From NCBI GenBank assembly GCA_026390215.1, contig JAPLGJ010000044.1, positions 1 to 7,747 on the forward strand: 7,747 nt of DNA. Reading direction: 5' to 3'. Shown in pieces: positions 1 through 5,419 of the stretch. The notes under the pieces are model-generated. The model saw nothing but the letters and a program-made list of their open reading frames with translations, ran no database searches and was not told where the DNA came from. Position 1 is the first letter of the stretch. Every line of letters starts with the position of its first letter. The DNA comes from Caldisericota bacterium. GTDB taxonomy: Bacteria; Caldisericota; Caldisericia; Cryosericales; Cryosericaceae. Both the position numbers and the translations under genes were made by a program.

Positions 1-542
1 GCAAAGGTGCTGTTGTCGTGCATGATGGCGATGCGCTTGGCTTTCATCGTTTCGACAGCGTACTTGGCAAAGAACAGGCCTTGGGCATCGTCCCGGCCGC
101 AGGTCCTGAAGAAGTAGGTGCGCTGTTTGTCCACGGTCAGGCGGAGAGCGGTGCAGCCATAGCCTACCGCGACCATCTTGTTCTTCTCATAGATGTCGAT
201 AGCCGGCTCGGTGACCGACGAACCGTAGCTGCCGATGACGGCGACAACCTTCATTGAGACGGCCTTCTGGGCGGCGATTGCACTGTCCTTGGGGTTGGAA
301 CCATCATCCACGACAGTGATCTCGATTTGACGTCCCAGGACGCCGCCGGCTTTGTTGATAAGTTCTGCGGCAACTTCGACCGACTGTTTCGCCATTTGAC
401 CTTCATAGGCATAGTCACCAGTGATGGGAGCTTGCAGCGCTATCTGGATGGGTCCGGTGTCGCCGGTCTTCTTGGCACAGCCGGAAAGGAAGAGCACCGC
501 GGCAAGCATACAAACCAGCAGTACTGATACGGTCTTTCTCAT
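1..542 (-). CDS. ABC transporter substrate-binding lipoprotein, branched-chain amino acid type (LivJ/LivK-like), N-terminal part
   Basis: This is the periplasmic or surface-anchored solute receptor of a branched-chain-amino-acid-type (HAAT) ABC importer. The reading frame starts at ATG 542 and stays open to the window edge, so about 180 N-terminal residues are present and the C-terminal half is missing. Residues 1-22 form a lipoprotein signal: MRK, a hydrophobic stretch, then the lipobox LSGC with Cys22 as lipidation site. The mature part begins with a beta strand and a typical ligand-binding loop (IQIALQAPITGDYAYEGQ), then INKAGGVLGRQIEITVVDD, and later VVAVIGSYGSSVTEPAIDIY, all characteristic of periplasmic-binding-protein fold type I (Peripla_BP_6). 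AGGAGGT at 549-555, six bases before the ATG, supports the start. It is divergent from an amino acid dehydrogenase operon, so its ligand may be that enzyme's substrate; this is inference. HAAT receptors also bind amides, urea and aromatic compounds, so the ligand is unknown. Confidence 0.93.
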   Translation of the reverse strand, partial: MRKTVSVLLVCMLAAVLFLSGCAKKTGDTGPIQIALQAPITGDYAYEGQMAKQSVEVAAELINKAGGVLGRQIEITVVDDGSNPKDSAIAAQKAVSMKVVAVIGSYGSSVTEPAIDIYEKNKMVAVGYGCTALRLTVDKQRTYFFRTCGRDDAQGLFFAKYAVETMKAKRIAIMHDNSTF

Positions 543-734
543 TCTCTTACCTCCTGTTTCTCGCGCGAATGTAGTGAGATTGATACCGTGCACGAGCCTT
601 TTTCGGTAGAGCTGTGGTACCGTACCCTCTTGTCGGAGTTCGCCTTTTTCTCTTATGCCTCCTGGAACCTTGGTTCGTCACTATGTTGATAGATGTGCGA
701 AAAAATACAACATCAATCTCGCCGTCAACCCGGA

Positions 735-753
735 GTATCGTCGGGGCCGATAC
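735..753. promoter_or_regulatory. Inverted repeat, possible operator or hairpin
   Basis: GTATCG (735-740) and CGATAC (748-753) are perfect 6-bp inverted arms around a 7-base GC-rich spacer. The site lies about 75 bp upstream of the proposed -35 of the dehydrogenase operon, within the divergent region, so it could serve either direction. There is no T-tract, so a terminator is unlikely. No regulator family is recognised from the motif. Confidence 0.3.
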
Positions 754-780
754 CTCGTTGAAGCCTGATTTTATGAGGTC

Positions 781-813
781 GGAAGTGTCGTTGTCTTCCC
801 GAAAGCTGTCGTT
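781..813. promoter_or_regulatory. Dyad and helical-phase direct repeat upstream of the promoter, candidate activator site
   Basis: GGAAG (781-785) and CTTCC (795-799) are perfect inverted arms separated by 9 bases, extended by an imperfect TCGG/CCCGA flank. Overlapping it, the 7-mer TGTCGTT occurs at 786-792 and again at 807-813, a 21-bp period or two helical turns. The second copy ends 12 bases before the proposed -35 at 826. The position suits a transcription activator, but the binding protein is unknown and short repeats can arise by chance. Confidence 0.35.
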
Positions 814-825
814 TATTTCACTGGC

Positions 826-856
826 TTGTAGAAAAAAGCGAGTGTGCTTCTATACT
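826..856 (+). promoter_or_regulatory. Putative sigma70-type promoter of the amino acid dehydrogenase operon
   Basis: A -10-like TATACT (851-856; 5 of 6 to TATAAT) is preceded by a -35-like TTGTAG (826-831) with a 19-base spacer, longer than the usual 17. Transcription would begin near 863, about 35 bases before the GTG start at 898. That excludes the upstream in-frame ATG at 844 as translation start, because it would lie before the transcript begins. Confidence 0.5.
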
Positions 857-897
857 GCAAGCGTAGGAAATCAATTCGCATCGGAGAGGTGAAAAAA

Positions 898-2316
898 GTG
901 GAAGACAATCGCATCGCCACGCATCCGATCCTTGCGTGGAACCGGGGAAACCCGGTGCACGTCACGTACGACGGCAACGAGATCACCGCCTACCCCGAGG
1001 AAACAATAGCGATGGCTCTGTATGCGGCTGGTGTGAAGCAATACAGTACCTCCTCCCGGTTCTACCGTCCGAGGGGCATGTTCTGCGCCATTGGCAAGTG
1101 CTCATCGTGCATGATGCGTGTCGACGGCATTCCCAATGCGCGTACCTGCGTCCTGCAGGTCCGGGATGGGATGGACGTCGAAACCCAGCACGGTGAGGGC
1201 AAGTTCCCTGACGTACAGGCTGCCATGAAGGGTGTCAAGGAGAAGAAAGCAGAAGTCCTGGTCATCGGCGGCGGGCCGGCGGGTCTCGAAGCGTCCCTCT
1301 GGGCAGCCAGATCCGGCGCGCACGTCATACTGCTGGACCAGAATCCTCAGTTGGGTGGTCAGCTGGTCAAGCAGACGCACAAGTTCTTCGGCTCGGCGAA
1401 AGAGAACGCCGGGACGCGGGGCATCACCATCGGGAAGAAGCTGATCGAAGAGGTAACTGCCGCGCCCAACATCATGGTCTACCGTGGCTTCACTGCGTTC
1501 GGATGGTTCCAGGGAGATGTCTGTGCTGCAGACCAGGACCACGCGGTCCTGTTCCACCCGCGCAAGGTCATCGTCGCCACCGGCGCGGCCGAGAAGATGC
1601 TGATGTTCAGGAACAACGATTTGCCAGGCGTCTTCGGGGCCGGGGCAGCGCAGACGCTGATGAACGTCTATGGCATCAGGCCTGGCAACAAGGTCCTCAT
1701 GGTAGGTGCGGGCAATGTCGGCCTCATCGTCAGCTACCAGCTGATGCAGGCCGGTATCGAGGTCACCTTGGTCATTGAGGGCGCGCCAAGGGTGGGAGGG
1801 TATCTCGTCCACGCGAGCAAGATTGCCCGGAACGGTGTCCGCATTATGACGCGTCATACGGTGCTGGAAGCAGTCGGCACGGACCACGTCGAAGCGGCGA
1901 TTATCGCCGAGGTTGACGAGAAGTGGCAGCCGATTCCCGGTACCGAGCAGCGTGTCGAGTGCGACACGATCTGTCTGTCTGCGGGGCTCAAACCTTCCAC
2001 CGAGCTTCTGGAGCAGGCAAGGCTGGATCTCGCCTATACGGGTGAGCTGGGTGGCTGGGTCGCCAAGCGCAATTGGGCGATGCGCACCAGCAATCCCGAC
2101 ATCTTCGCCGCAGGTGACGCCTCTGGCATCGAAGAGGCCTCCACTGCCATGATGGAAGGCAAGATCGCAGGACTCCAGGCTGCGTACGACCTTGGACACG
2201 TGGATGTGCCGGTCGAGGAACAGAAGGAGACCAGGCACAACCTGGATGACCTCCGGGCCGGACCGTTCGGCGCCAAGATCTGTATCGGACTCAAGTGTGT
2301 CGAGGTGCTTGAATGA
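898..2316 (+). CDS. [2Fe-2S]/FAD/NAD-dependent oxidoreductase subunit of an amino acid dehydrogenase complex (PdhA/HcnAB/SoxA-like alpha subunit)
   Basis: This 472-residue protein is the electron-transfer flavoprotein subunit of a multi-subunit amine/amino acid dehydrogenase. The N-terminal domain (about 10-110) carries a plant-type [2Fe-2S] pattern, Cys63-x4-Cys68-x2-Cys71-x12-Cys84, like HcnA or the SoxA N-terminus. A two-dinucleotide domain follows: FAD Rossmann motif GGGPAG at 124-129, second nucleotide-binding motif GAGNVG at 270-275, and the FAD-closing IFAAGDA at 402-408. So HcnA- and HcnB-like parts are fused, and the C-terminal folate/aminomethyltransferase domain of heterotetrameric sarcosine oxidase is absent. 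Two extra cysteines (462, 467) lie near the C-terminus. The GTG at 898 is chosen because GGAGAGGTG (883-891) lies six bases upstream; a longer form from ATG 844 would add 18 unlikely residues and overlap the promoter. The stop overlaps the next start (ATGA). The role probably is to pass electrons from the substrate flavin to NAD or another acceptor; the acceptor is not shown by the sequence. Confidence 0.9.
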   Translation: MEDNRIATHPILAWNRGNPVHVTYDGNEITAYPEETIAMALYAAGVKQYSTSSRFYRPRGMFCAIGKCSSCMMRVDGIPNARTCVLQVRDGMDVETQHGEGKFPDVQAAMKGVKEKKAEVLVIGGGPAGLEASLWAARSGAHVILLDQNPQLGGQLVKQTHKFFGSAKENAGTRGITIGKKLIEEVTAAPNIMVYRGFTAFGWFQGDVCAADQDHAVLFHPRKVIVATGAAEKMLMFRNNDLPGVFGAGAAQTLMNVYGIRPGNKVLMVGAGNVGLIVSYQLMQAGIEVTLVIEGAPRVGGYLVHASKIARNGVRIMTRHTVLEAVGTDHVEAAIIAEVDEKWQPIPGTEQRVECDTICLSAGLKPSTELLEQARLDLAYTGELGGWVAKRNWAMRTSNPDIFAAGDASGIEEASTAMMEGKIAGLQAAYDLGHVDVPVEEQKETRHNLDDLRAGPFGAKICIGLKCVEVLE

Positions 2317-2801
2317 GCCACTTCGAAACCGGAATCATCGATATCACGTATCTGCGCGAGGAGGGTTTTCTCCCTTCCGAGGAACGCGAGAAGAACGGCC
2401 CCGTCGCCGTCATCGAGTGCATCCAGGAGATCCCATGCGACCCATGTGTCGGCGCCTGCAAGTTCGACGCCATCAGCATGGACGGCATCAACGGCATCCC
2501 GCGCGTCGACTTTGCGAAGTGCACGGGATGCATGAGTTGCCTCAAGGTGTGCCCTGGTCTTGCCATCTTCATCCAGGACAAGTCAAAGGCGAAGCCGTCG
2601 GTCACGGTCCCGTATGAGTACCTTCCGCTGCCCGTCAAGGGTGGCACCGTCACACTGCTTGGTCGCGACGGAGCTTCGCTTGGAGGCGCGAGGGTCAAGT
2701 TCGTACTGGCTGCCGACACTGTCAGCAGATCATCGCTCGTTTCTGTCGAATTCGATGACCCCGCCCTCTGTGAGCAGGTGCGCAACATCAAGGTGGAGTG
2801 A
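2313..2801 (+). CDS. Ferredoxin-like protein with two [4Fe-4S] cluster motifs (PdhF-like gamma subunit)
   Basis: This 162-residue soluble iron-sulfur protein probably relays electrons between the flavin subunits. The second cluster motif is canonical: Cys70-x2-Cys73-x2-Cys76-x3-Cys80-Pro. The first is unusual: Cys36-x5-Cys42-x2-Cys45-x3-Cys49, followed by Lys instead of Pro, and it sits in an ECIQEIPCDPC context that I recall as typical of ferredoxin subunits in proline and opine/sarcosine-type dehydrogenase clusters. About 35 residues precede the first cluster, and a roughly 70-residue Cys-poor, beta-rich tail follows the second, so this is longer than a plain bacterial ferredoxin (about 55-80 residues). 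Translation is coupled to the upstream gene through a 4-base ATGA overlap. The family assignment rests on motif and context. Confidence 0.88.
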   Translation: MSHFETGIIDITYLREEGFLPSEEREKNGPVAVIECIQEIPCDPCVGACKFDAISMDGINGIPRVDFAKCTGCMSCLKVCPGLAIFIQDKSKAKPSVTVPYEYLPLPVKGGTVTLLGRDGASLGGARVKFVLAADTVSRSSLVSVEFDDPALCEQVRNIKVE

Positions 2802-2805
2802 CGCC

Positions 2806-3099
2806 ATGACCAGAGAAGACGAGAAGACGATTGCCTGCCGGTGTGAAGACATCTCGGTGCAGGAGATCACGGATGCCATCCACGAAGGCTATGTCGACCT
2901 GCAGTCGCTGAAGCGCTACGTCAAGTTCGGCCTCGGGCCATGTCAGGGCAAGACCTGTATTCTGCTTGCCGCACAGATCCTGGCACGCGAGACGAACCGG
3001 ACGCTCGACCAGATCATGACCCCCACGGCACGTCCGCCGGTCGACCCCGTTCCGCTGGGCTTTTTCGTGAAGGGCAGGGAGGCGGACGATGAGAAGTAG
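2806..3099 (+). CDS. Small BFD-like [2Fe-2S] protein (PdhX-like delta subunit)
   Basis: This 97-residue protein carries the bacterioferritin-associated-ferredoxin-like [2Fe-2S] pattern: Cys11-x-Cys13 near the N-terminus (ACRCED) and Cys46-x4-Cys51 in GLGPCQGKTC, with a predicted helical segment between. The tail RPPVDPVPLGF resembles the end of the corresponding domain in HcnB, OoxA/NoxA and sarcosine oxidase alpha chains, where BFD is usually fused to the flavoprotein; here it is a separate gene. ATG 2806 is chosen because GGTGGAG (2792-2798) lies seven bases upstream and only four bases separate it from the previous stop. It overlaps the following gene by 11 bases. It probably supplies one more [2Fe-2S] cluster to the electron path of the complex. 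Confidence 0.88.
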   Translation: MTREDEKTIACRCEDISVQEITDAIHEGYVDLQSLKRYVKFGLGPCQGKTCILLAAQILARETNRTLDQIMTPTARPPVDPVPLGFFVKGREADDEK

Positions 3100-4225
3100 C
3101 TACGATTGTGTGATTATCGGGGGCGGCATCTCAGGACTCGCCATCGCCTACGAACTTGCCAAGAGGGGCTACAAGGATGTTGCAGTCCTGGAAGAGTGCT
3201 ACCTGGGCAGTGGTTCTACCGGCCGGTGTGGTTCAGGCATCCGCGCTCAGTTCACGGGACCTGACCAGATTGTCCTGCTGCGGGAAGCCGAGGAGATGTG
3301 GGCGCACATGTCCGACGAGCTGGGGTACGACATCCACTTCAAGGCGTGCGGGTACCTGTTTTTGTGGGACACCCCTGAACTTGTGGAGAAGGCGAAACAC
3401 AACGTCGCCCTCCAGAACAAGTATGGCGTCATGAGTCACATGGTCGACCGCCAGGAGGCGAAGGAGATCTGTCCGTGGCTCAACACCGATTCCTTCCTGG
3501 CCGGCCAGTGGTATGACAAGGACGGCATGGCCTTCCCCTTCGACACGGTCACCGGCTATGCGCAAGCGGCACGGCGCCTGGGGGTGGACATCCTGACGAC
3601 GACTGCTGTTGTTGCCATCGAGGGCACCCCAGCCCACACGTTCACCGTGCATACGACCCAGGGCAACATCGACACCAGAAATGTCGTCAACGCCGCTGGA
3701 CCGGGGTCACAAGCTATTGCCGCCATGCTCGGCGTCGACCTGCCGTACCGCCTCGACAAGCACCAGATTATGGCGACCGAGCCTCTGGAGCAGTTTCTGG
3801 GCCCCATGCTGGTCAAGAACTCACTCTACTACTTGCAGACACACCGCGGCAACGTCGTGGGTGGCACCGACACCGGCGAGAAGAATGCCACAGACGTCGA
3901 CTCCACGTTCGAGTTCCTGACCAAGTTCGCCAGGGAGGCCACAGAGATCGTGCCGCGCCTTGCAGGTGTCAAGCTTATGCGCCAGTGGGCAGGCTACTAT
4001 GTCTCTTCACCCGACGCTCACCCCGTGCTCGGCCCCATCGACGAGGTCCCGGGCTTCTTCCAGGCCAACGGCTACTCGGGACACGGCTTCATGATGGGCC
4101 CCATCGTCGGCAGGCTGCTGGCCGAGTACATCATGGGTGGCAAGCCCAGCATCGACATCGAGCACTACAACTTCCGCCGCTTCGCCTGTGGCGAGCTGCT
4201 GACCGAGAAGGCCATCATCGGCTGA
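3089..4225 (+). CDS. DAO-family FAD-dependent amino acid/amine dehydrogenase (PdhB/SoxB-like catalytic beta subunit)
   Basis: This 378-residue flavoenzyme should be the substrate-oxidising subunit, dehydrogenating a C-N bond of a secondary or N-substituted amino acid such as L-proline, hydroxyproline, sarcosine or an opine. The N-terminus has the FAD Rossmann fingerprint GGGISG (11-16) with Glu35 ending the second strand. GSTGRCGSGIRAQF (42-55) follows, the usual flavin-contacting segment of SoxB/HcnC-type proteins. The C-terminal part has RQWAG (298-302) and GYSGHGFMMGP (328-338), the conserved FAD-closing region of DAO proteins. The length fits SoxB/PdhB (about 375-405). Start ATG 3089 follows AGGGAGG (3076-3082) by six bases and overlaps the previous gene by 11 bases. 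No signal peptide or membrane segment is seen, so the complex is probably cytoplasmic. The exact substrate cannot be read from sequence alone. Confidence 0.9.
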   Translation: MRSSYDCVIIGGGISGLAIAYELAKRGYKDVAVLEECYLGSGSTGRCGSGIRAQFTGPDQIVLLREAEEMWAHMSDELGYDIHFKACGYLFLWDTPELVEKAKHNVALQNKYGVMSHMVDRQEAKEICPWLNTDSFLAGQWYDKDGMAFPFDTVTGYAQAARRLGVDILTTTAVVAIEGTPAHTFTVHTTQGNIDTRNVVNAAGPGSQAIAAMLGVDLPYRLDKHQIMATEPLEQFLGPMLVKNSLYYLQTHRGNVVGGTDTGEKNATDVDSTFEFLTKFAREATEIVPRLAGVKLMRQWAGYYVSSPDAHPVLGPIDEVPGFFQANGYSGHGFMMGPIVGRLLAEYIMGGKPSIDIEHYNFRRFACGELLTEKAIIG

Positions 4226-4257
4226 TCATCCCGGGGTCAGGTCTACACATTCTGGAA

Positions 4258-4291
4258 AATCGGTGGCAGGGTTCATTTCCTGCCACCGATT
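4258..4291 (+). terminator. Hairpin terminator after the dehydrogenase operon
   Basis: AATCGGTGGCAGG (4258-4270) and CCTGCCACCGATT (4279-4291) form a perfect 13-bp stem with an 8-base loop, 32 bases after the operon's last stop codon. The right side lacks a proper T-tract (GTTGCG follows), so it may act as a weak intrinsic terminator, a 3' end-stabilising structure or a Rho-assisted stop. On the opposite strand the stem would be followed by TTCC, also weak. Confidence 0.7.
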
Positions 4292-4322
4292 GTTGCGAGG
4301 TGACTCCTGATGGCCGTGCTTC

Positions 4323-4350
4323 TTGCATGCTGCTTTGGCCGGCATACACT
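4323..4350 (+). promoter_or_regulatory. Weak candidate promoter for the mutarotase-plsY-glycosyltransferase operon
   Basis: TTGCAT (4323-4328) and TACACT (4345-4350) are separated by 16 bases and lie between the upstream hairpin and the operon start. Each hexamer matches consensus only partly. It is listed because a promoter is expected here after the terminator and no better pair was seen. Confidence 0.2.
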
Positions 4351-4364
4351 GAAATCGTGAGCAT

Positions 4365-4425
4365 CCTGTGGTGCTGACAGGGAACACTGCCGATCGTTTG
4401 GCAAGAAATCCCGTCGATGTCAGCA
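4365..4425 (+). promoter_or_regulatory. Potentially structured leader upstream of the mutarotase-like gene
   Basis: TGCTGACA (4372-4379) and TGTCAGCA (4418-4425) are perfect 8-bp inverted arms enclosing a smaller TGCC/GGCA hairpin (4388-4391 with 4400-4403). A competing stem CCTGT/ACAGG (4365-4369 with 4377-4381) shares bases with the long stem, so the two are mutually exclusive. The element lies 60 bases before the ATG at 4486. No known riboswitch or T-box signature was recognised. Confidence 0.3.
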
Positions 4426-4485
4426 GGCATGCTCGACTGATGAGTGATCGCACACGTGGATCGCCGGACAGTAATGGAGGAGACG

Positions 4486-5409
4486 ATGACTGAACAGGTG
4501 ATATTTCGCGGCTGGCCCCATTGCAGGCGGCTCAGCAACGGTGCAGTGGATTTGGTCGTGACGACGGACGTCGGGCCCCGGATAGTTCGGTATGGGTTCG
4601 TGGGCAAAGACAACGTTCTGTGCGAGGCCCGTGACGAGGATGGGATCACTGGCGGCGGCACCTGGCACACCTTCGGTGGCCACCGCCTGTGGCACAGCCC
4701 CGAAGCCAGTCCGCGCACGTATCAGCCGGACAACGCGCCGGTTCCCTGCGAGGACTGGGAACACAGCATTCTCCTGAAACAGCCGATCGAAGCGGCGACA
4801 GGGGTCCAGAAGGAGATGGAAGTGTCACTGGACCTGACGGGAACAGGCGTGACCGTGACGCACCGCCTGACCAACCGGGGACTGTGGCCGGTCCGCCTGG
4901 CCGTGTGGGCCATCACCGTGATGGCGCCCGGGGGCGTTGAGGTCATTCCACAGACACGCGTCGATACCGGATTGCTGCCCAACCGTTGCGTTGCCCTGTG
5001 GCCCTATGCCCACATGGACGATGTGCGCGTTCACTGGGGAGACCGGTTTGTCGTGCTGCATCAGGATCCGACGGCCAAACCACCGTTCAAGCTGGGCATC
5101 ACAAATGAGGCCGGCTGGGCTGCGTACTTCAACAGGCATTCAGTGTTTATCAAGCGTTTCCCGTTTGTGCCGGGTGAGGCATACCCGGACTTCGGCGTGA
5201 ACTACGAGAGTTACACGACGGACTTCATGCTGGAGATGGAGACGCTGTCTCCCCTGCGCACGCTGGAGCCTAGCGAGACTGTGCAGCATGTCGAGTCGTG
5301 GTCGCTGGTCGCGGGAGTGTCGTTCCCGGGTGTGTCTGAGGACGGCATCGCCACTGTGCTTGCTGACTGCTGCCACATCGACCCTTCGCAAGCGGGACAG
5401 GTGCTCTGA
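4486..5409 (+). CDS. Galactose-mutarotase-like (DUF4380-type) beta-sandwich protein
   Basis: This 307-residue, probably cytoplasmic protein has no signal peptide or membrane segment. It is dominated by short beta strands with many Gly, Trp and His residues. Blocks recognisable from the mutarotase-like family are RRLSNGAVDLVVTTDVGPRI (about 14-33), GGHRLWHSPE (64-73), a central HRLTNRGLWPVRLAVWAI stretch, and late YPDFGVNYESYT and METLSPL blocks. This fits the carbohydrate-binding supersandwich fold of aldose epimerases, but a defined substrate or activity is not established for this group. It heads an operon with a PlsY-like acyltransferase and a glycosyltransferase, so a role in handling a sugar or glycoside is plausible inference. 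ATG 4486 is chosen because GGAGG (4476-4480) precedes it by five bases; alternative in-frame starts are GTG 4444 and ATG 4474, the latter overlapping the Shine-Dalgarno sequence. Confidence 0.78.
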   Translation: MTEQVIFRGWPHCRRLSNGAVDLVVTTDVGPRIVRYGFVGKDNVLCEARDEDGITGGGTWHTFGGHRLWHSPEASPRTYQPDNAPVPCEDWEHSILLKQPIEAATGVQKEMEVSLDLTGTGVTVTHRLTNRGLWPVRLAVWAITVMAPGGVEVIPQTRVDTGLLPNRCVALWPYAHMDDVRVHWGDRFVVLHQDPTAKPPFKLGITNEAGWAAYFNRHSVFIKRFPFVPGEAYPDFGVNYESYTTDFMLEMETLSPLRTLEPSETVQHVESWSLVAGVSFPGVSEDGIATVLADCCHIDPSQAGQVL

Positions 5410-5419
5410 GGGCGCAGGC

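Larger units (their letters stand above)
543..897. other. Divergent intergenic regulatory region (355 bp)
   Basis: This non-coding stretch separates the leftward transporter gene from the rightward dehydrogenase operon. It is visibly less GC-biased than the flanking genes. It holds a probable promoter for the rightward operon (826-856), a dyad plus direct repeat just upstream (781-813), a 6-bp hairpin (735-753) and smaller palindromes: GGTAC-C-GTACC at 616-626, CGTGCACG at 587-594 and GAACC-TT-GGTTC at 665-676. No convincing promoter for the leftward gene was found. A 92-codon open frame at 614-892 crosses the region but has no recognisable protein character. Confidence 0.8.

Noticed and set aside
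543..720. Promoter for the leftward transporter gene (for example TTGTAT followed by AACATA or CATAGT on the minus strand)
   Set aside because: The hexamers match consensus poorly and several alternatives are equally weak, so no position could be supported.
614..892. 92-codon rightward open frame in the divergent region
   Set aside because: Starts at a GTG with no ribosome site, has a composition unlike the neighbouring genes, covers the promoter and repeats, and shows no recognisable motif.
844..897. N-terminal extension of the flavoprotein from ATG 844
   Set aside because: It has no ribosome binding site, precedes the likely transcription start, overlaps the -10 element, and adds a basic stretch atypical of the family; GTG 898 has a good site six bases upstream.
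1102..2238. 378-codon leftward open frame opposite the flavoprotein gene
   Set aside because: It is an antisense by-product of GC-rich codon use; the sense frame has clear FAD and Fe-S motifs and the antisense translation resembles no family.
4215..4718. Leftward open frames across the gap between the two operons
   Set aside because: They run through a perfect hairpin and into the antisense strand of the mutarotase-like gene, with no ribosome site or protein likeness.
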